Origin: Antedon mediterranea
Lineage: Eukaryota > Echinodermata > Crinoidea > Comatulida > Antedonidae
DNA: 64,000 bases
Assembly: GCF_964355755.1 (NCBI RefSeq)
Contig: NC_092670.1
Coordinates: 5,047,001-5,111,000, forward strand
Direction: 5' to 3'
Shown here: piece by piece, positions 24,201 to 39,200 of the stretch
How positions within the stretch are numbered: the stretch's first letter is position 1
Layout: every line of letters begins with the position of its first letter
Made by a program: the position numbers and the translations under genes
Notes under the pieces: generated by a model
What the model saw: only the letters and a program-made list of their open reading frames with translations
Told to the model about the DNA's origin: nothing
The model's database searches: none

Positions 24201-27200
24201 ATTAAAGATAAGGATAGCTTGTGCTTATTCCTTCTGTTTGCTCTAAGACCTCTACCACTGTTGCATGCTATTTCAACACCTCTTTCTGAACCCAAAGCAG
24301 TGCCTGATTCAGTATCAAAAATATGTTTTTTTTAAATTTATACTAACAAATATCTTTTTATTAATATTATTTTAATCATAACAATAAATATTTAAAAAAT
24401 ATATATAAAATAATAATTATCGCATATATACGGTCTAGGATAATTAATTGTTATATGTACAAAATCAAACATCGTATACTCTATCTCTAACAATATTTCA
24501 ATCTTCTATCGACTAAAGCCGAAGTATAGTTGTTATCTTGGGACCTATAGTCACCACCAGGATGGATGACGAGTTGGGAGCAGGAACGCTAGTAGACCAA
24601 ATCCAGTACCGTTTTGATTACGATCATGCGGGAAATTACCTCACAACGGTATGCAATGCTATTTCTTCACAAATAAATATAACATTGTATAACACTCTTT
24701 TTTTTTATTATAGGCATTAGCAGTACTAAAAGAGCTAACATTAAACAGGTTAGCCAAATACATAGGTTCACAAAAAGAGAGTATATGCAATGCAGCAGGA
24801 AATATTCTTTTCTGTAGCATTTCTAGTATGCTGAAAAAAGACACAAACGAGCCAAAAGGAGCAGAAGAGGCTGTTGTTTTAGGTATAGTAACATTATGTC
24901 AGGTTGATGAGTGAATATTAAAAGTTTGACCAGTTTTAATTACATAATGTGCTGATTAAGTTCACTTATAAGATATAAGACTAACTAAAAGTTTAGAAAA
25001 TTGAAAACAAACACTATTTTGAACAGTGTTGGATTTTGCACCTTTCTTAAATTGCTAGAGACTGGTTAGTCCCACTCAAACAACCCATACAAGTATTAAT
25101 AAAACTTTCTATGTATAGTAGGCCCATAGCCAGCCAATGTTTTAACAGGACACACCCATTGATTGTTTACTAGGTCAGACTTCCTATCATATTATTTAAA
25201 TATTTATAAAATTCCATATCATTAAAATGCTAAAGATGACTAATAATAACAATGTTGTATGAATGCCCCTACCTCCTGCCCCAAAGCCTGCAGTTCCTTC
25301 TCTTACAACTGTACCTCTTTACGCCACATGACCATGAGATTCTCCAATATTTAATTTTATAAATAAATTAAAAAATGTCTCCCACTGATTTTGTATTCAA
25401 TACAAGGCTTTTTAACCTTCATCTCTTGTACAGATTTAACTGGTGAAATTAAAGAGTTAATGATGTTTTTCCTCGGTCTGCTTACGGACAAAGACATATC
25501 AGGGTACGGGAGAGATGCTGTCATCGATATCATCATTAAATTTCTTCCTAAAAAAGAAGGAACAGGCCGTGCAATGACATTCATAACTAATGGAGGTAAT
25601 TTTATTTTAATTCACTAAAAAAACATTTTTTTTAATCTGTTTCTGCCAAAAATTAGGAAAGGTATAGTATAAGGAAAAAACTGAATTTACTAATGATGAT
25701 AATTTCTGAACAGATACAGCGGTGATAAAGTCCCTGCCCAGTTGGTATTGCATTGCGGTTACCTAGTTAGCTCTCTAGTTGTATGATACCTAAATGATCT
25801 TCTTCTTGGTAACTGAAGGATTCGTTACGTGTTTACATCACGAGAAATAAAGAATATGAACTTTTTATGCGACTTTTTAATTTATAATTCATTTAGTAAA
25901 AGCCAAAAATAAGTTATTAACAAAAAACTTTGAAATCGTATTACAGGTTTAACAAAGTTACTAATTGTTGCCGGGCAAATTCCCGAATTAGAAAAATTAC
26001 ACACTACGAAACACACTGCAATGCATTCGTCGGTGGCGCTTTCCAAGATCTATGAAGAGATGACGGGAGATAAGAAACGAGAGTACTATCGCGATATGTG
26101 TGAAAAATTTATAAGGTAAGACATCTTAAAGGCCAGGTGCGGGCAAAACATTTCTATTGATCATACATTCCAATAATTATCGATCTATAGTTTCCCCTAT
26201 GTTTCATAATTTTTGGAATTTTATTTGTGTTACACAAGCTTGTTGAAAATCAGCACTTTCTTATCAGTGGGGGGATAGTTCAAATTACACAGTAAAATCT
26301 CTATTCTTTTGTACACAAATTTTGTAAATATAGAGACATTTTAAAACGCTCTGAAAAATAAACAGTGTGGTAAAAAATGTTATCAGATGAATAAATATAG
26401 GTAATATAACTTGAATATTACATTTCTGGTATTTTTATTCAACTTCAGATTTTTATTTTCATGCTATAGCAAAAAATATCCACCATCTTTTTTCACCTTC
26501 TAGGGAGTCACCAGACATGTTATTACATTAGGTTAACTACCTAACTACTGAAAAAAAGTCTTCTTGGTTTTTATGGAAGAATTTTGCCAATTTTGTATTT
26601 GACCATATTAAGGGAAATTCATGTTTTTTCGTCTTGATTTCTGTTACACATATTTGATTTATATACAATTAACCAAATATTATATTTAAAATTCATGCCT
26701 GTACCTGAGCTTTAAACTTGTCAGTGTCATGGATGAGTGCCTTTTCCATTCACAAAAACTAGAAATTTAAAATATTTTAAAACTCGGTTCCCACCAGATG
26801 CGATGCAGAGAGTGACACTTCCAGTGTAAATAAACAAATCAATGGTAGTGAATGTGGCACGCTTAGTTTTAAAAGTTGATTCTTATTTAAGTTTTTGAGA
26901 TTAAGCAAGCAGTAGTCCAAAGGCACAATTAAAGATATACCTAAATCTTTTGATAGGAAAAGAACTTCCAAGTAAACAGTTTCTGATGGGAAACATAATA
27001 GTCAGGCAGCATTTGTATTTTACTTCATATATTTAGCCAAGTTTGATTTTTCACTTTTAAGTGATCAAGGACATCACAACGAACAACTTCCAACTTGTTG
27101 TCCAAATTCTAAACGCGTTTTTCATTCGCTGGGGGCGCTTTTTCAAAATGGCCGCTTATGCTATCAACTACTTATATCTCGGCAACCACTAATCGTAGAG

Positions 27201-30200
27201 ACTTGGTTTTAATCTTAAAATGTTTGTAAGGTACATATTTCTATTTACTCTAATGGAATATTTTGACCAGAAATGACTGAAAATGCCATTTCTGACCATT
27301 TGACCTTTGACCTTCTATCATCATATCTCGGTAACTAATGGTCACACAGACTTGAAATTTGTTTCAAATTGTTCGCAGTATGCCTTTTTATATTTACTGT
27401 AATTAAATGTTTTGTTTTAAAGCAAACAGAAATGCCATATCTGACCTCTTGCCCTAATGCATGTAATATCCACAACTGAGAGACTATAGATTTGTCTAGT
27501 ATTGTTTATAACTTGTACCGGTACTTGTGGTTTTGATGATCTCCCTTGTTCCAAAATCAATATTTCAAATCACCAATTTCTATAAGAGCTTCTGGTGCTG
27601 GTGGATTGTTGCAAAAAACCGGCTTCAAGTGACCATCTTCTAGTTGCCAGGAGTAGTCAGTTGCTGGTGGAATAGATGGAGTTGGCTTGCATGATGAATT
27701 CCATACAATAGACATGTAGTATGCTCTTTCCACGTGTAATCTAAGAGTTCCCATGGTTGGAGGTAATTGTTGTCCTTCCTTGCCTTTCTGTGCAAATAAC
27801 ATCCATCTCAAGTCTGTGACATAATCTGCCTTGATCTTAGAAGTACTGTATAATATGCAAACATAATTATCTTTCCATTTGCCTGAAAATCTAATTTGGT
27901 ATTTCAGAGGTCAGTCCATATACAGCAAATGCATCTAGTATTTCATCGTCACATTTCAAAAGTGCTTTGAAATGGGCGGACACTCCTTTTCCAGCAAATG
28001 TACAAGTGTTATCTGTACCTTTAAATGCGTACCATCCAATCAGTGCTGCTGATATTTGTTTTCAAAGTCGGTAATAGCATTCCCATATAGGTATTTTTTC
28101 CCTTCTTTTCCTACAAAATGTGGTCATTGGAGGAAGTAGAGGATAGCTTCCTGTTAAAAGGATAAAGATATCAGTATCTACAGAAAATGTCAACATTGGC
28201 ACTTGGGTCTTTGTTCATACAATCAAAGGCATACAATAAGACCAGTTGGTCCCCTTCTTCCAATGTGTGTTGTCCGTATGTCATCTCTGGCATCATGATA
28301 ACTTCTGAGAGATTGCAGTTTGCCATCATGGACGTGTGATGTGTTACTAGGACCTTCTTCGTGTTGTTCTTGAAGTGATTAGGTATCTTCTCTGACAGAT
28401 ATTTTGTAAGTTCAGCTTTGGTCTCTTTGTGCGATAAAAATGTCTTAATGTTCTTAATCTTAGTGTTGTCATTGACATGGTAGTGAATGGTAGTTGTTTT
28501 CTGTGTTCTCTTATCTCGTGTAGATTCTTTTAAAGATCATGATAGATATTGATCAAATAAAAGACGAACTTCATCATATGGTTTGCTCAGGTTAACAAAT
28601 TCAGATGCAAAGTCAGAAGCATTGAGCTTATCAGACACCTTTTTTACCATATTGACGACACACATGCCATCAATAATTAGGATTGATGCTGCTTTTTATC
28701 ATCTTTCTGTACAGACCTGCTGACATTATCTGGTAGAGGGAGTTCTGTTATTGACTGCAATACCTTGGATTTTCCAGAAAGCATTATCATTCTTCCATCT
28801 GGATGGAAATTTGATGGTGGAGTGCTATTGTACTCATAGTTGCCTATGACATCCTTTAGAGCGAACTCTGGCCTGCTCTTCGCCACAACTAACAATCTAG
28901 ACAGCAGCTTTCTCTCTTGATTAATTGAAACTAGTTGACCTTTAATTTTGGTTTTCACCACTGCTCCTACATGCTTGAAATAAGAGAAGTTGTTTTTCTT
29001 TTGAGGGTCCCAAAATGTTACGGTTTTTTCAACCATTCGTGAATTTATCCAATGCTTCTTTTCCTAATTGGTCTCGCTTTTCAATCGTTTGACTGACATC
29101 ATCGGAGGTTACCATGCCAGGCACTGAGTTGGCTTGGCACTGAGTTGGCTTGTCACTGAGTTCCACGGGGATCTCACCAGGCTAGCATTGTTTGCTAGGT
29201 GTTAGCGACAAGGCCTAGGCTGGAACTATAGTTTATAACTATTTAACTAAGGCCTCTCTGTACAACATTTATATCAGCATAGGTACATTATTATACAAGT
29301 AAATGTATATGTAGTAATAATAAGTATGATTTCCCAGCAAACACTGTTTAAATCGGTTTAAAAAACACTTACCATTTAAACTCATGAAATCTAATCTGCT
29401 TGAACTTTCAGCCAATCACAGGCTAGGATTATGTATGGAGATAAAGAGTGGCTTTTATTTATTTTAAAACTTTAATTTCCAAGCTTAAGTGAATGTTTTA
29501 AAGCATCAATAATTAAAAAAATCAATAATGTGTTACAAATATGGATGTTCTGAGCAATCTGTCGAAAAATGTTATCTATAACCAACATGTTGTGGATATC
29601 ACATAGGTTATGGTCAAAGGTTCAGATATGGTTTTTCCGGCCATCTTGAAACAAACCTTTGCATTAAAGCAAATAGAAACATGTATTTTCTGAACAATTT
29701 GGGATAAATATCAACTTTTTCTGACCAATAGTTATTGAGATATGATAAGATCAGGTCAAAAGTCAAATGGTCAGAAATAGTATTTCCGGTCATTTTAGGG
29801 CAAAATGTTCCATTATAGTGAATAGAATTATGTACCTTACGAACATTTTAAGACTAAAACCAAGTCTCTACGATTAGTGGTTGCCGAGATATAAGTACTT
29901 GATAGCATAGGCGGCCATTTTTAAAAAGCGTCCCCAGCGAATGAAAAACGCGTTTAGAATTTGGACAACAAGTTGGAAGTTGTTTCTTGTGATGTCCTTG
30001 ATCACTTAAAAGTGAAAAATCAAACTTGGCTAAATATATGAAGTAAAGTTAATATAGTGACAAATGCTGCCTGACTATAACAAATTCAATATACTTTCAT
30101 GAAAAGGAGAAAAACATGATTATCTGATTTTTAATGGAAAACAGTAAAACTACATACTACTAAAATAAATTGTAGGTCTGTTTTCATATGGTATGTGCAA

Positions 30201-33200
30201 GAGAATGATATGTTCATAACATTAAATTTTTTTCAAGGGCACGGTTTAGTGGAAACAATTTGGAAAGTAGCTTAGAGGCAATACAAGCAATCTCCGCCCT
30301 CTTGCAAGGACCTTACGATGTTGGTAACTACATTATTGGACAATCAGGTGTCATAGAGGTCATGATAGCTATGGCAACTAGTACAGATCCTCTTCATCAG
30401 GTATGTATGATCCCCAGTGCTAGCCACTACCCAGCAAAAGAACTGTTGGGTTTTCAAATTTGAATGAAGGTTTATGGTTTTTAAGCAGTGTACAATAAAC
30501 CATTAGTTGGGCCAGGATTTTGTCCTGAAAGGGGAAAAATAAGTTATACAACATTAAATCTGTTTTCTAGTCCAATAGCAACAGTGTCTGCGCTCTACTG
30601 CACCAATATGTACTGTATTTATACGTTTGCAGTAATTGTAAGCGGGAAACATGTCCTAGCTAAACTCTGTATCTATAGACTGAGCAGGTTTCCGCTCAGG
30701 TTTTTTTTTATGGTCATAAGAAATAACAAAGATTATCTTTTTGTTTGCCACTTACTGTTACCACTATCTCTCGTCTTTTGATTGTATGATCAACTATTTT
30801 TATATTATTCTAGAGAGTGGCTGTAGAAGCAATTGTCCACTCGGCCAGCAAAAAGGACAAGTGTTCCGGAATCCTATCAAAGGGTGCCGATGTGTTAAAA
30901 GAATTATACAAGTCTGCCAGTGACGACATAAAAGTACGAGCACTTGTAGGCCTGTGTAAGCTAGGCTCCTATGGCGGTGCTGATTATAGTGAAAAGGTGT
31001 TAGATGAGGGCTCTGCTCTCATGCTAGCTAAGCAGTTGAGGAAGTAAGTGGTGGCTAGCCCTAGTAAAGATCAGTCCTGGTATTTAGGCCTATGTGATCT
31101 GCCTTTGACCTGCTATTCTGACTTTAAAAACTCAACAAAGCACATGACTATAATGGAGATAAAACATAAATATGCAAAGAGTTTTCCAAAGATGTTGAAA
31201 TAATATTCATTAGTCGATCAAAACATTTTTTGACAGTTTTAATATTTTCGTTTAGTTTTTGTAGATAGATCTAAGGTACTAGTAAACTTCCATGAATTAT
31301 CTTGGGGTTTTCTTGAGGTTTTCTATATATTTTGTTCTTATACCTGCAGCTCCTGGAATTAATGTTTTTTATCACCCCTTTATCAAAGGAACTTTATGAA
31401 TTACTTTTCTCTGATGTATATTTCTATTAATTTATTTTTTAATTAGATTTCTTGTGAAGACAGAGAAAGGTCTTGACTTGAGAAAGTGGGCTGCAGAAGG
31501 GCTATCGTACTTATCAATTGACGCAGACGTAAAAGAAGCAATCACATCCGACCCGCAAGCAGTCAAAGCACTTATTGAGCTGGCTAATGTAAATAATTCT
31601 ACCCTATGAACAGTACATTTTAGGCCTACAGTCACAGTGATTTTACTAACACAGAGAGCCTCATGTCATGTGTGGTTGCTCATTATGTAACAAAAATGAA
31701 TGCACATATAACAAAATTCAATGTCCTTATAAAAAAATGAAATTGCCATATAACGAAATTGCACAGTTGATGACATAAGTGTTAAATTGAGTAATTATTG
31801 AATATCATATGACCCACAATCCTCCAATCAAAAGACAAAAATCTACTTATTGAATTGTTCTTTGTTTCCATATCTTCTTATCTATTATATTACCTTATTT
31901 CATAGTATAGTTTAAAATGAATTAAACAATCTTTTTTATTTTGTAGTCTGGCAATCCAACACTTCTTTATAGCGTTGCATCAATATTTGTTAATCTGACC
32001 AATAGTTATGATCAACAGAAGGCAGACCCTGAAATGGTGAAACTAGCAGAGTTTGCTAAACAGCACATTCCAGAGGATCACCCATTGGTAAATGACTCAC
32101 TCGACAAATACCATGAAATTCTTTACTAAAAGCCTCGGTAAAAGCTTCAAATATTGCAGTTTTGAAAAGAACACAAAGGGTGGTTAATGTGCTGGCTTTC
32201 AAATTTAGTGTTAAGTTCAATTCTGATTCTGACATAATAGTCCATATGAAATAGGTAATTTTTCCAAACTAATATATTTTGTTGATGAAATGTGTTCTTT
32301 GGACACTACTCACTGTAAGCCTACCATTTCATTAAGCTCTGTCTACACTATCAAACTACATTGACAAAAAAGTGTGATCTGCCCAAATGTGGTAGTGATA
32401 TGATGTCATAATGTACATATATGTGCACATCACATTTTATAGTCATAAAAAGTAACAAATATTTTCTTGCAATTAGTTCCAAAAATGGTAATTTTTCACT
32501 TAAATCATCTTTGGAAGTAATTTTGGCTTTAATGAGTGCCATTCTCATTGCACTCTCTCATTTGCATAGGATACTCTTCATTTATTTATCTTTATTTGAA
32601 TATGCTTACTAATTAGGATTCAGAAGAGTATGCTAAAGGCAGAGTGGACATGTTGCTGGAACATGGTATTGTGACTGGACTGGTGATCCTAAGTAAAACT
32701 GAGAGTGAAAGCAGTAGGGAACTCATAAGCAGGTTTGTAACTTGTATTCCAGTACTTGTGATGTCTACAACTGTCAAGCCTGTAAAATTACACTGTGCTA
32801 ACATATTGGCTATTTTTATCAATAGCAGCACTTTAAAAGTATTTTAATGTAGAGTACAGTAAATGAAATAAGCTATAAAAAAACAGTTATCAGATAGCCA
32901 CTTAAAACGTTAATTATATACGTGTTGTATAATATCAGGTTTAGGTACTAGATTTTGGCCGAGCCTAGAAATAGTTGATATTTAGCATTGGTGGCTAGTG
33001 GCAACTAAGTTTATGCCAAGCCCAACTGTAATATCTTTAAACTCCATAGTTAAAGCAGCTTATCATTTTACCTAAACCTTTTTAGAGTTTTCTTAGCCTC
33101 TGTTATGGATGAGAATAACAGAGGTCTTGTGGTTCAACAAGGAGGGGCCAAGTCACTTGTAGCCCTGGCCAATGATGGCAACCCTGTGGGGCGTACCATG

Positions 33201-36200
33201 GCTGCACAAGCTCTAGCAAAGATTGCCATCACTATGAATCCTGAGGTTGCATTCCCTGGTCAAAGGGTAAGTACAATAAAAGTTACTTTTGTCATAGTAC
33301 AAAAAGCAAAAGAACAATTTAAAACTAATTTTAGAGCTGAATAGGGTTTACAAGGTTGTTTTCTCCTTGTTATTGTTGTCCCACCTACTGTATACTAAAT
33401 CTCCTTTTCTTAAAGTATAACACACTGTAGTTTGTTTCCCTAAACTACAATACTACAATACTTTCTTTGCCTCCCTCTGTCCATTCCTAATCATTTCGTT
33501 CTTCTTTTCAATCTATGTGTTATAAAACCTAATACAGCATTTTGATATGGAATCAACCAATCAAAGGATACACTCAGGTGGTGGTGATGTTTATAATTAA
33601 ATGTAAATTAAATTATGTGCATGTTGGAAACAACAACAGTTTTTTATTTCTTGCTGGTGTTGCCATGGCTTGCTTTCACGTTGCGGATCATACCATTCAG
33701 TTATGGGGTGGTCAAATGTTAAACTTTTTCTCCTTATACAACACGAGTAGGGTATAAATAATATTGGTTTGTCTAAGCTAGCCACAAGTAGACTTATACC
33801 CATTTTCTTGCAGATGCTAGAGATAGTCCGCCCTCTTATTGGCCTCCTTCACATGGACTGTACTGGCCTACAGAATTTTGAATCCTTAATGGCACTGACA
33901 AACCTTGCAAGTATCAGTGAATCTGTTAGGTAAGGTTATTGTTTTGTTTATTAATTATGTTCTGCATAGAATTTTCTTCTTCCTCTATTTAAACATCATC
34001 TTAAGACTTTCTTTTTATCCAGTAGATTGTATTATTATTTTTTTATAATATGGGTTCAAGGATGTAGCCAATCAGACGCGCTGAAATGAGTCACATGTGT
34101 GATCTTTATTTTTCACTCTCATCCACTTGAGTGCAAAAAGTGCGCATCTCCACTAACACACTCTGACTTGTGCATTATTTGTATATTATTTTCTAGATTT
34201 ATATAAGACTAACAATCTTTTCATAAATATTAATGAACAAAGGCTTTTATTGTTAACCGTGTGTAGGCTTGGGTGTTGAACAAGTACATTTGCTCAACCC
34301 TTAAATCAAAGACTGATGATGTGAGAGTTATGACAGAATGAATGTGTCAGAAATGTATTAATTATTTAAAAGGGTATCCTATTGGGTGAAATGCATTAAG
34401 TTGCTATATGCAACCTTGACATGCTTACCATTATAAAAATACCTTTTTTAACTACTCAAATGCTCTATTGAGGTTAATTATTCATTAACTAATCACTATG
34501 TAAGATTTTGTGATTAATTGTAATGTCTGTACTTTTGTGAGAAACTTATTTTATAAGTCATTTTGCTTGACATTTTTTCTACTTACATATTTTGACATTC
34601 AGTATCCGGCATAACTAACTTTAACCATTTACATTAACATATTCTTATAATATTTACATTTTAATTTGTTGTTAATGTTAATTAACAAGATTGGTGAGAT
34701 GTTTTGTCAAATTATGACATAATTTGATCAAATTCTCTGTACATTTTAAAAAATGTAAAAGTTTTTAAGTTATTCTTGAGGACTAGAATCCCTAACTTTT
34801 GGACCATTTTTGCCTACTGTGTATAAACCACCGAGCTTACGATTGGTAAAAAGTTTACTCCAGTAACATACTTAGACCTAAATAGAGGGCAGTAAACAGA
34901 TAATTTAACCAATTCATGTAAGCAGCATGTTTTATATACCCATAGCCTCAAATCTTTATTCCCAAAAAATAACCATAGGATTTCAATTATTTTCAGAAAT
35001 CGTATTGTTAAAGAACGCGGAATTCCTTCAATTGAAAACTATATGTTTGAAGACCATGATATGCTTCGCCGAGCAGCTACAGAATGCATGTGTAATATGA
35101 TCCAGAGTGATCAAGTAAGTATACTAAGACCTGATTCACAATTTCTAGCTAACTGTTAGCCTAACCAATCTCTGTCAATCAGGATCTGGAATACTAGAGC
35201 TTAGTTCCCACTAAGACCTTATTGCAAATGAATATGTGATGGATCTATTATAGAGCCATCACATATTAATTTGGCAATAAATGTCATACATTGCAAGTGT
35301 CACTATCTTAACTCTGGAATTAGTTGGGTATTTAATTTCATAAGTTTGATATGTAAACAAGATATTTTATATCATATTTTATTAAAATATTTCAACACAA
35401 GGTTTGTTTTACTAATGTTTGCGTAAGTCTCTATTCACATTATATAACATGATAAACTTACAAGACAGGATTCCTTTATTATATTGCAATGATCAAAAAA
35501 CATTCTGCTGCCATCTAGCTTGCTCATGTAAATTGGTAAATGGCTAGTGAACCGGATGTCATGAGTGGCGTAACATAGGAGGCAAATGCTCCTTGTTTAG
35601 CCCACTGAAGGGGCCTCCAACACTGGGTAGTGCATTGGACTGCTCATGCTCTGGGGCCCCTTATACCATGCTTTTTAGTAAAGAAAAAACATCACAATTG
35701 TACAGCCTAGAAGATCAGATTTTGATTATCTTAGTATGACAAAGTGATTTGGTTGTTCTTTTCTTAACGCATGATGGTATACTGCATATTCCATTATTGT
35801 TGCATACAGATGTTCCTGCAATTAACCACTTTCTTGACATTTCCAACTGTTGATATTTTTTCTGACACAAGTTAAATTCTAGCCTACTATTAGGTAGCTT
35901 AAATTTCAATATTTTGTGTATTATAAAGGTTCAATGTAAAACATACATGACTGATCAATTCTAGAGGCCTAGATAAGCCACAATATGTATGAACATCCTG
36001 TGTTGTTAAGCTTAACTCATACAGTATGCCTAAACAGAACAAGGTCTAGCCTATACTGTCATCCGCCTTTTTATTAAATAAAAATAGCGGCATATACAGA
36101 CTTAAAATTTTGATATTATTATTCTTTGTAAAGATTGGGGTAAATTGCCCACTTTATTTTCATCAAATTCAGCATACTGTAAGATCTATGTTCCACATCA

Positions 36201-39200
36201 TGTAAATCACATTTATTTAATCATTATTGATGGGTCTTGAAAGAATTTCATTTAGCTTCGATTTTGTATAGATGACAAATTTCGTTTTTGTAAAAGCACA
36301 AGTTAACGGAGTACTTACTTGAACGTTTCGATCTCTATCAGAGATCCTTCTCAACTGACTGCGGAGTGTTAATGCAGCTTGGTCATTCTTTACGTCATCT
36401 GTTGATGACGTTGTACGCCTCCGGTTGTAGGTTGGAGGTTGTGCGGGGCTCGGCCAGGTGATGTGTCTATCAAATCATTGTACAAATGCGAGATTATTGA
36501 TGGGCTTGTAATCAAATCAATTATAATCATTGTTAATTTTCCTGAGTTATTAGTGCCATGTTGCCGTGTTAATGACCTTCTGACTTCCTCCAAAAGTGCA
36601 ATTTGTTTTTTTGGTTCAAAATCTTGCTATTAGCAAATTAATTATTGATTATATTGCTATTAAGCGGTGCCTTTATTAATAAATCATTAGCAATTTATCA
36701 GCTGACATTGAACGTCTAGCTATTTTGCTCTTTAACTTTAATATTTTTTAATCAACTAGCCTGCGTCTGTAAATTATATAATTAAAAGCAATTGCGACAA
36801 AATACAAATTGCAATTTTTTGATTAGATTTTTTTTCTAGACACCTCACAAGGCCTTAGCATTTTAATATGAATTCAAATCGCTGAACAACTCCACAAATA
36901 AATTAAAATCCTATTTCTAGAAAAAGAAATGATCATTGAAATTATACTTTAAACTTTTCTTGTAATTAATCAAAACAAATTACACTGTTCATTTAGAAAA
37001 CTAATCTATTTTTCAAACTTAACTATCTATATTATTTCTTCTAGAGTAAATTAGGTATTCTTTAACTACGAATAATGCATAAAATCGATACAGTTTGGTG
37101 TGTGGATCTTAATTTCTTTGTGGTGCAGTGCTTAGAAAATTATACAGTGTGTGGCTTAATTTTGTTATGGTGCTTAGAGAATTATAACATTTTGTGCAGG
37201 AGATAATTTCATTATGGTGCTTGGAGAATTATACAGTTTTATAGTTTTTCCAAGGAGAATTCTAAGTATGGTTTGTGGTACTTATTTAATTGTGGTGCTA
37301 AGAGAATAAAGTTTGGTGTGGCATTTTAATATTTCACTGCAATTCATAAAAGTATGGTCGGTGCATTTTACACAAATAGTTACCCTTTTTGCTATTAAAT
37401 AATTGCACAATGTCATGCCACAATTTGATTAATTAAATTCCATCTGTGTGGATTTGAAATAGTAGCCTGTTGCTTGCATTAGTGTCTCAACCTCTATACC
37501 ACAGAAAAAAAACACTCCAGGTTTCAGAAACAGGTCATAAACTATGAGTAATCATTGTGCAACAAAAAACTTTTTTTTTATGTTGCAATTTACTAAGTTC
37601 TTAAGTTCATCAGAGTATACTATGAATTACAAGCAGTTTTGAAAGATAATTTAAAACAGTGCTAGCGGCATTTTGTACTGTGTGGGTGGACCGTCATCGA
37701 CTGCGTTAACGAGGAGCTGAGGGAAACACTACACGCTTTTCCTTTTTTTTGTTGTTGTTTTGCGTTTTATTTTTGTAGGAATAATATTAAAATAGTGGTA
37801 ACCATTATGCAACATAATATCTTTGATTGTTTATTTTTTTTAACTTGCAATCAATAATAAATGAGACTTGAATGAATTTTATAATTAGAATATATTGGTT
37901 GATACAAGATATGAAATATTAGGTACAAAGATAATTGGAAACGGTCGTTAGTCATTTTATAGATGACTTTGTCATTTGTAATTTGGTCTCAAATGTATGG
38001 CAAAATATCAAAATACATGTTTTTTGGTTTAAAAAAAGGTATTAAGATGAGAGTGAGAATAAGATCTGTGTTTGTGTATCCTCTTCTTTTTAATAAATGC
38101 CCAATTGATACTATAAGTAAGGACTTATTATTATTAATCTTCAGTAAACATTTTACACTTTTTTTCAATGTAGATATTATTTATTTATTTTTATTATTCA
38201 GGTATAAAAACATTCAAATTCCAACCAGCAGCAAAAGCTGAAATGGTATACCATGCTACCGATGTAGCATTCAGATTTTTAAAAAGTAAAGAAATTTGTT
38301 TTAATTTAAAAAGTAAATTTCCTCTTTTGTTGACAGTTTATAAACTTTACTGGTACATTAGTGTTTGTGCCTATGACTTTTGGAACCATTTTTATCTCAG
38401 AAAGGTGTGCTCTCGACAATTTTAGAGACTCATCTTTTGGAAATTCAAATTAGATTAATATCAGCCAAAATTGTTAACGTAGTTAAAAAAAACAATTCAA
38501 TTTTTACACACTAGGTCTACCATATCTATGTCCGTGTAAATTAAACTTAGCTCTCCATTACCGCACATTACTGTATTTAATCTGTCCACTACAAAGTGTG
38601 CCTAAAGCAATTAGTACTCATACTAATATAGCTTTTACTTAAACCTTTATCAACTTTATATACACTCTAAACTTTATGTTACACACTGTCTGATGACCAG
38701 TGACACAAGTCTGTGGCCTAATCAACTGGTGACAGATTTGTGGCTTTTATTTTCAGTGTATATTTTTATCTTGGCATTTAAATGCATTAAACAGGTCCAA
38801 TTAACTTTCTTTTCTCAAAAAGTTACCCACAACACATTTAATTTAACATGATAATGTGTCATAGTGACATCATCACGACTTCCATTGCCTCATTACCATA
38901 TTTGGGCATGTTGCAGTATTTGACAAACTTTTGATATGGATGGTTTTTCAGTGCTTGTGGCTTGATGACTAATCTGTGCTCAACCCTGATGTACAGACAA
39001 GTGAACACCCAAGACTTCATTTATCAAAATTCACACAACATCTCTTTATGTTTCCTCTTTGTTTTGTATATTTATGTTCCATTAAAATGTCTAAACATTG
39101 ACATTCTCTTTCATTATCAGAGTCAAATTTGCTGTGTTGTTAAAGGAATGAGTGATTGATTACGATGTTTAAAATCTTTCTGCCAGACTTGAGTGTTTAT

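Noticed and set aside
24538-24720. Extra UNC45 exon
   Set aside because: Exons 5 and 6 join in phase 0 with continuous homology; adding this segment would insert unrelated residues.
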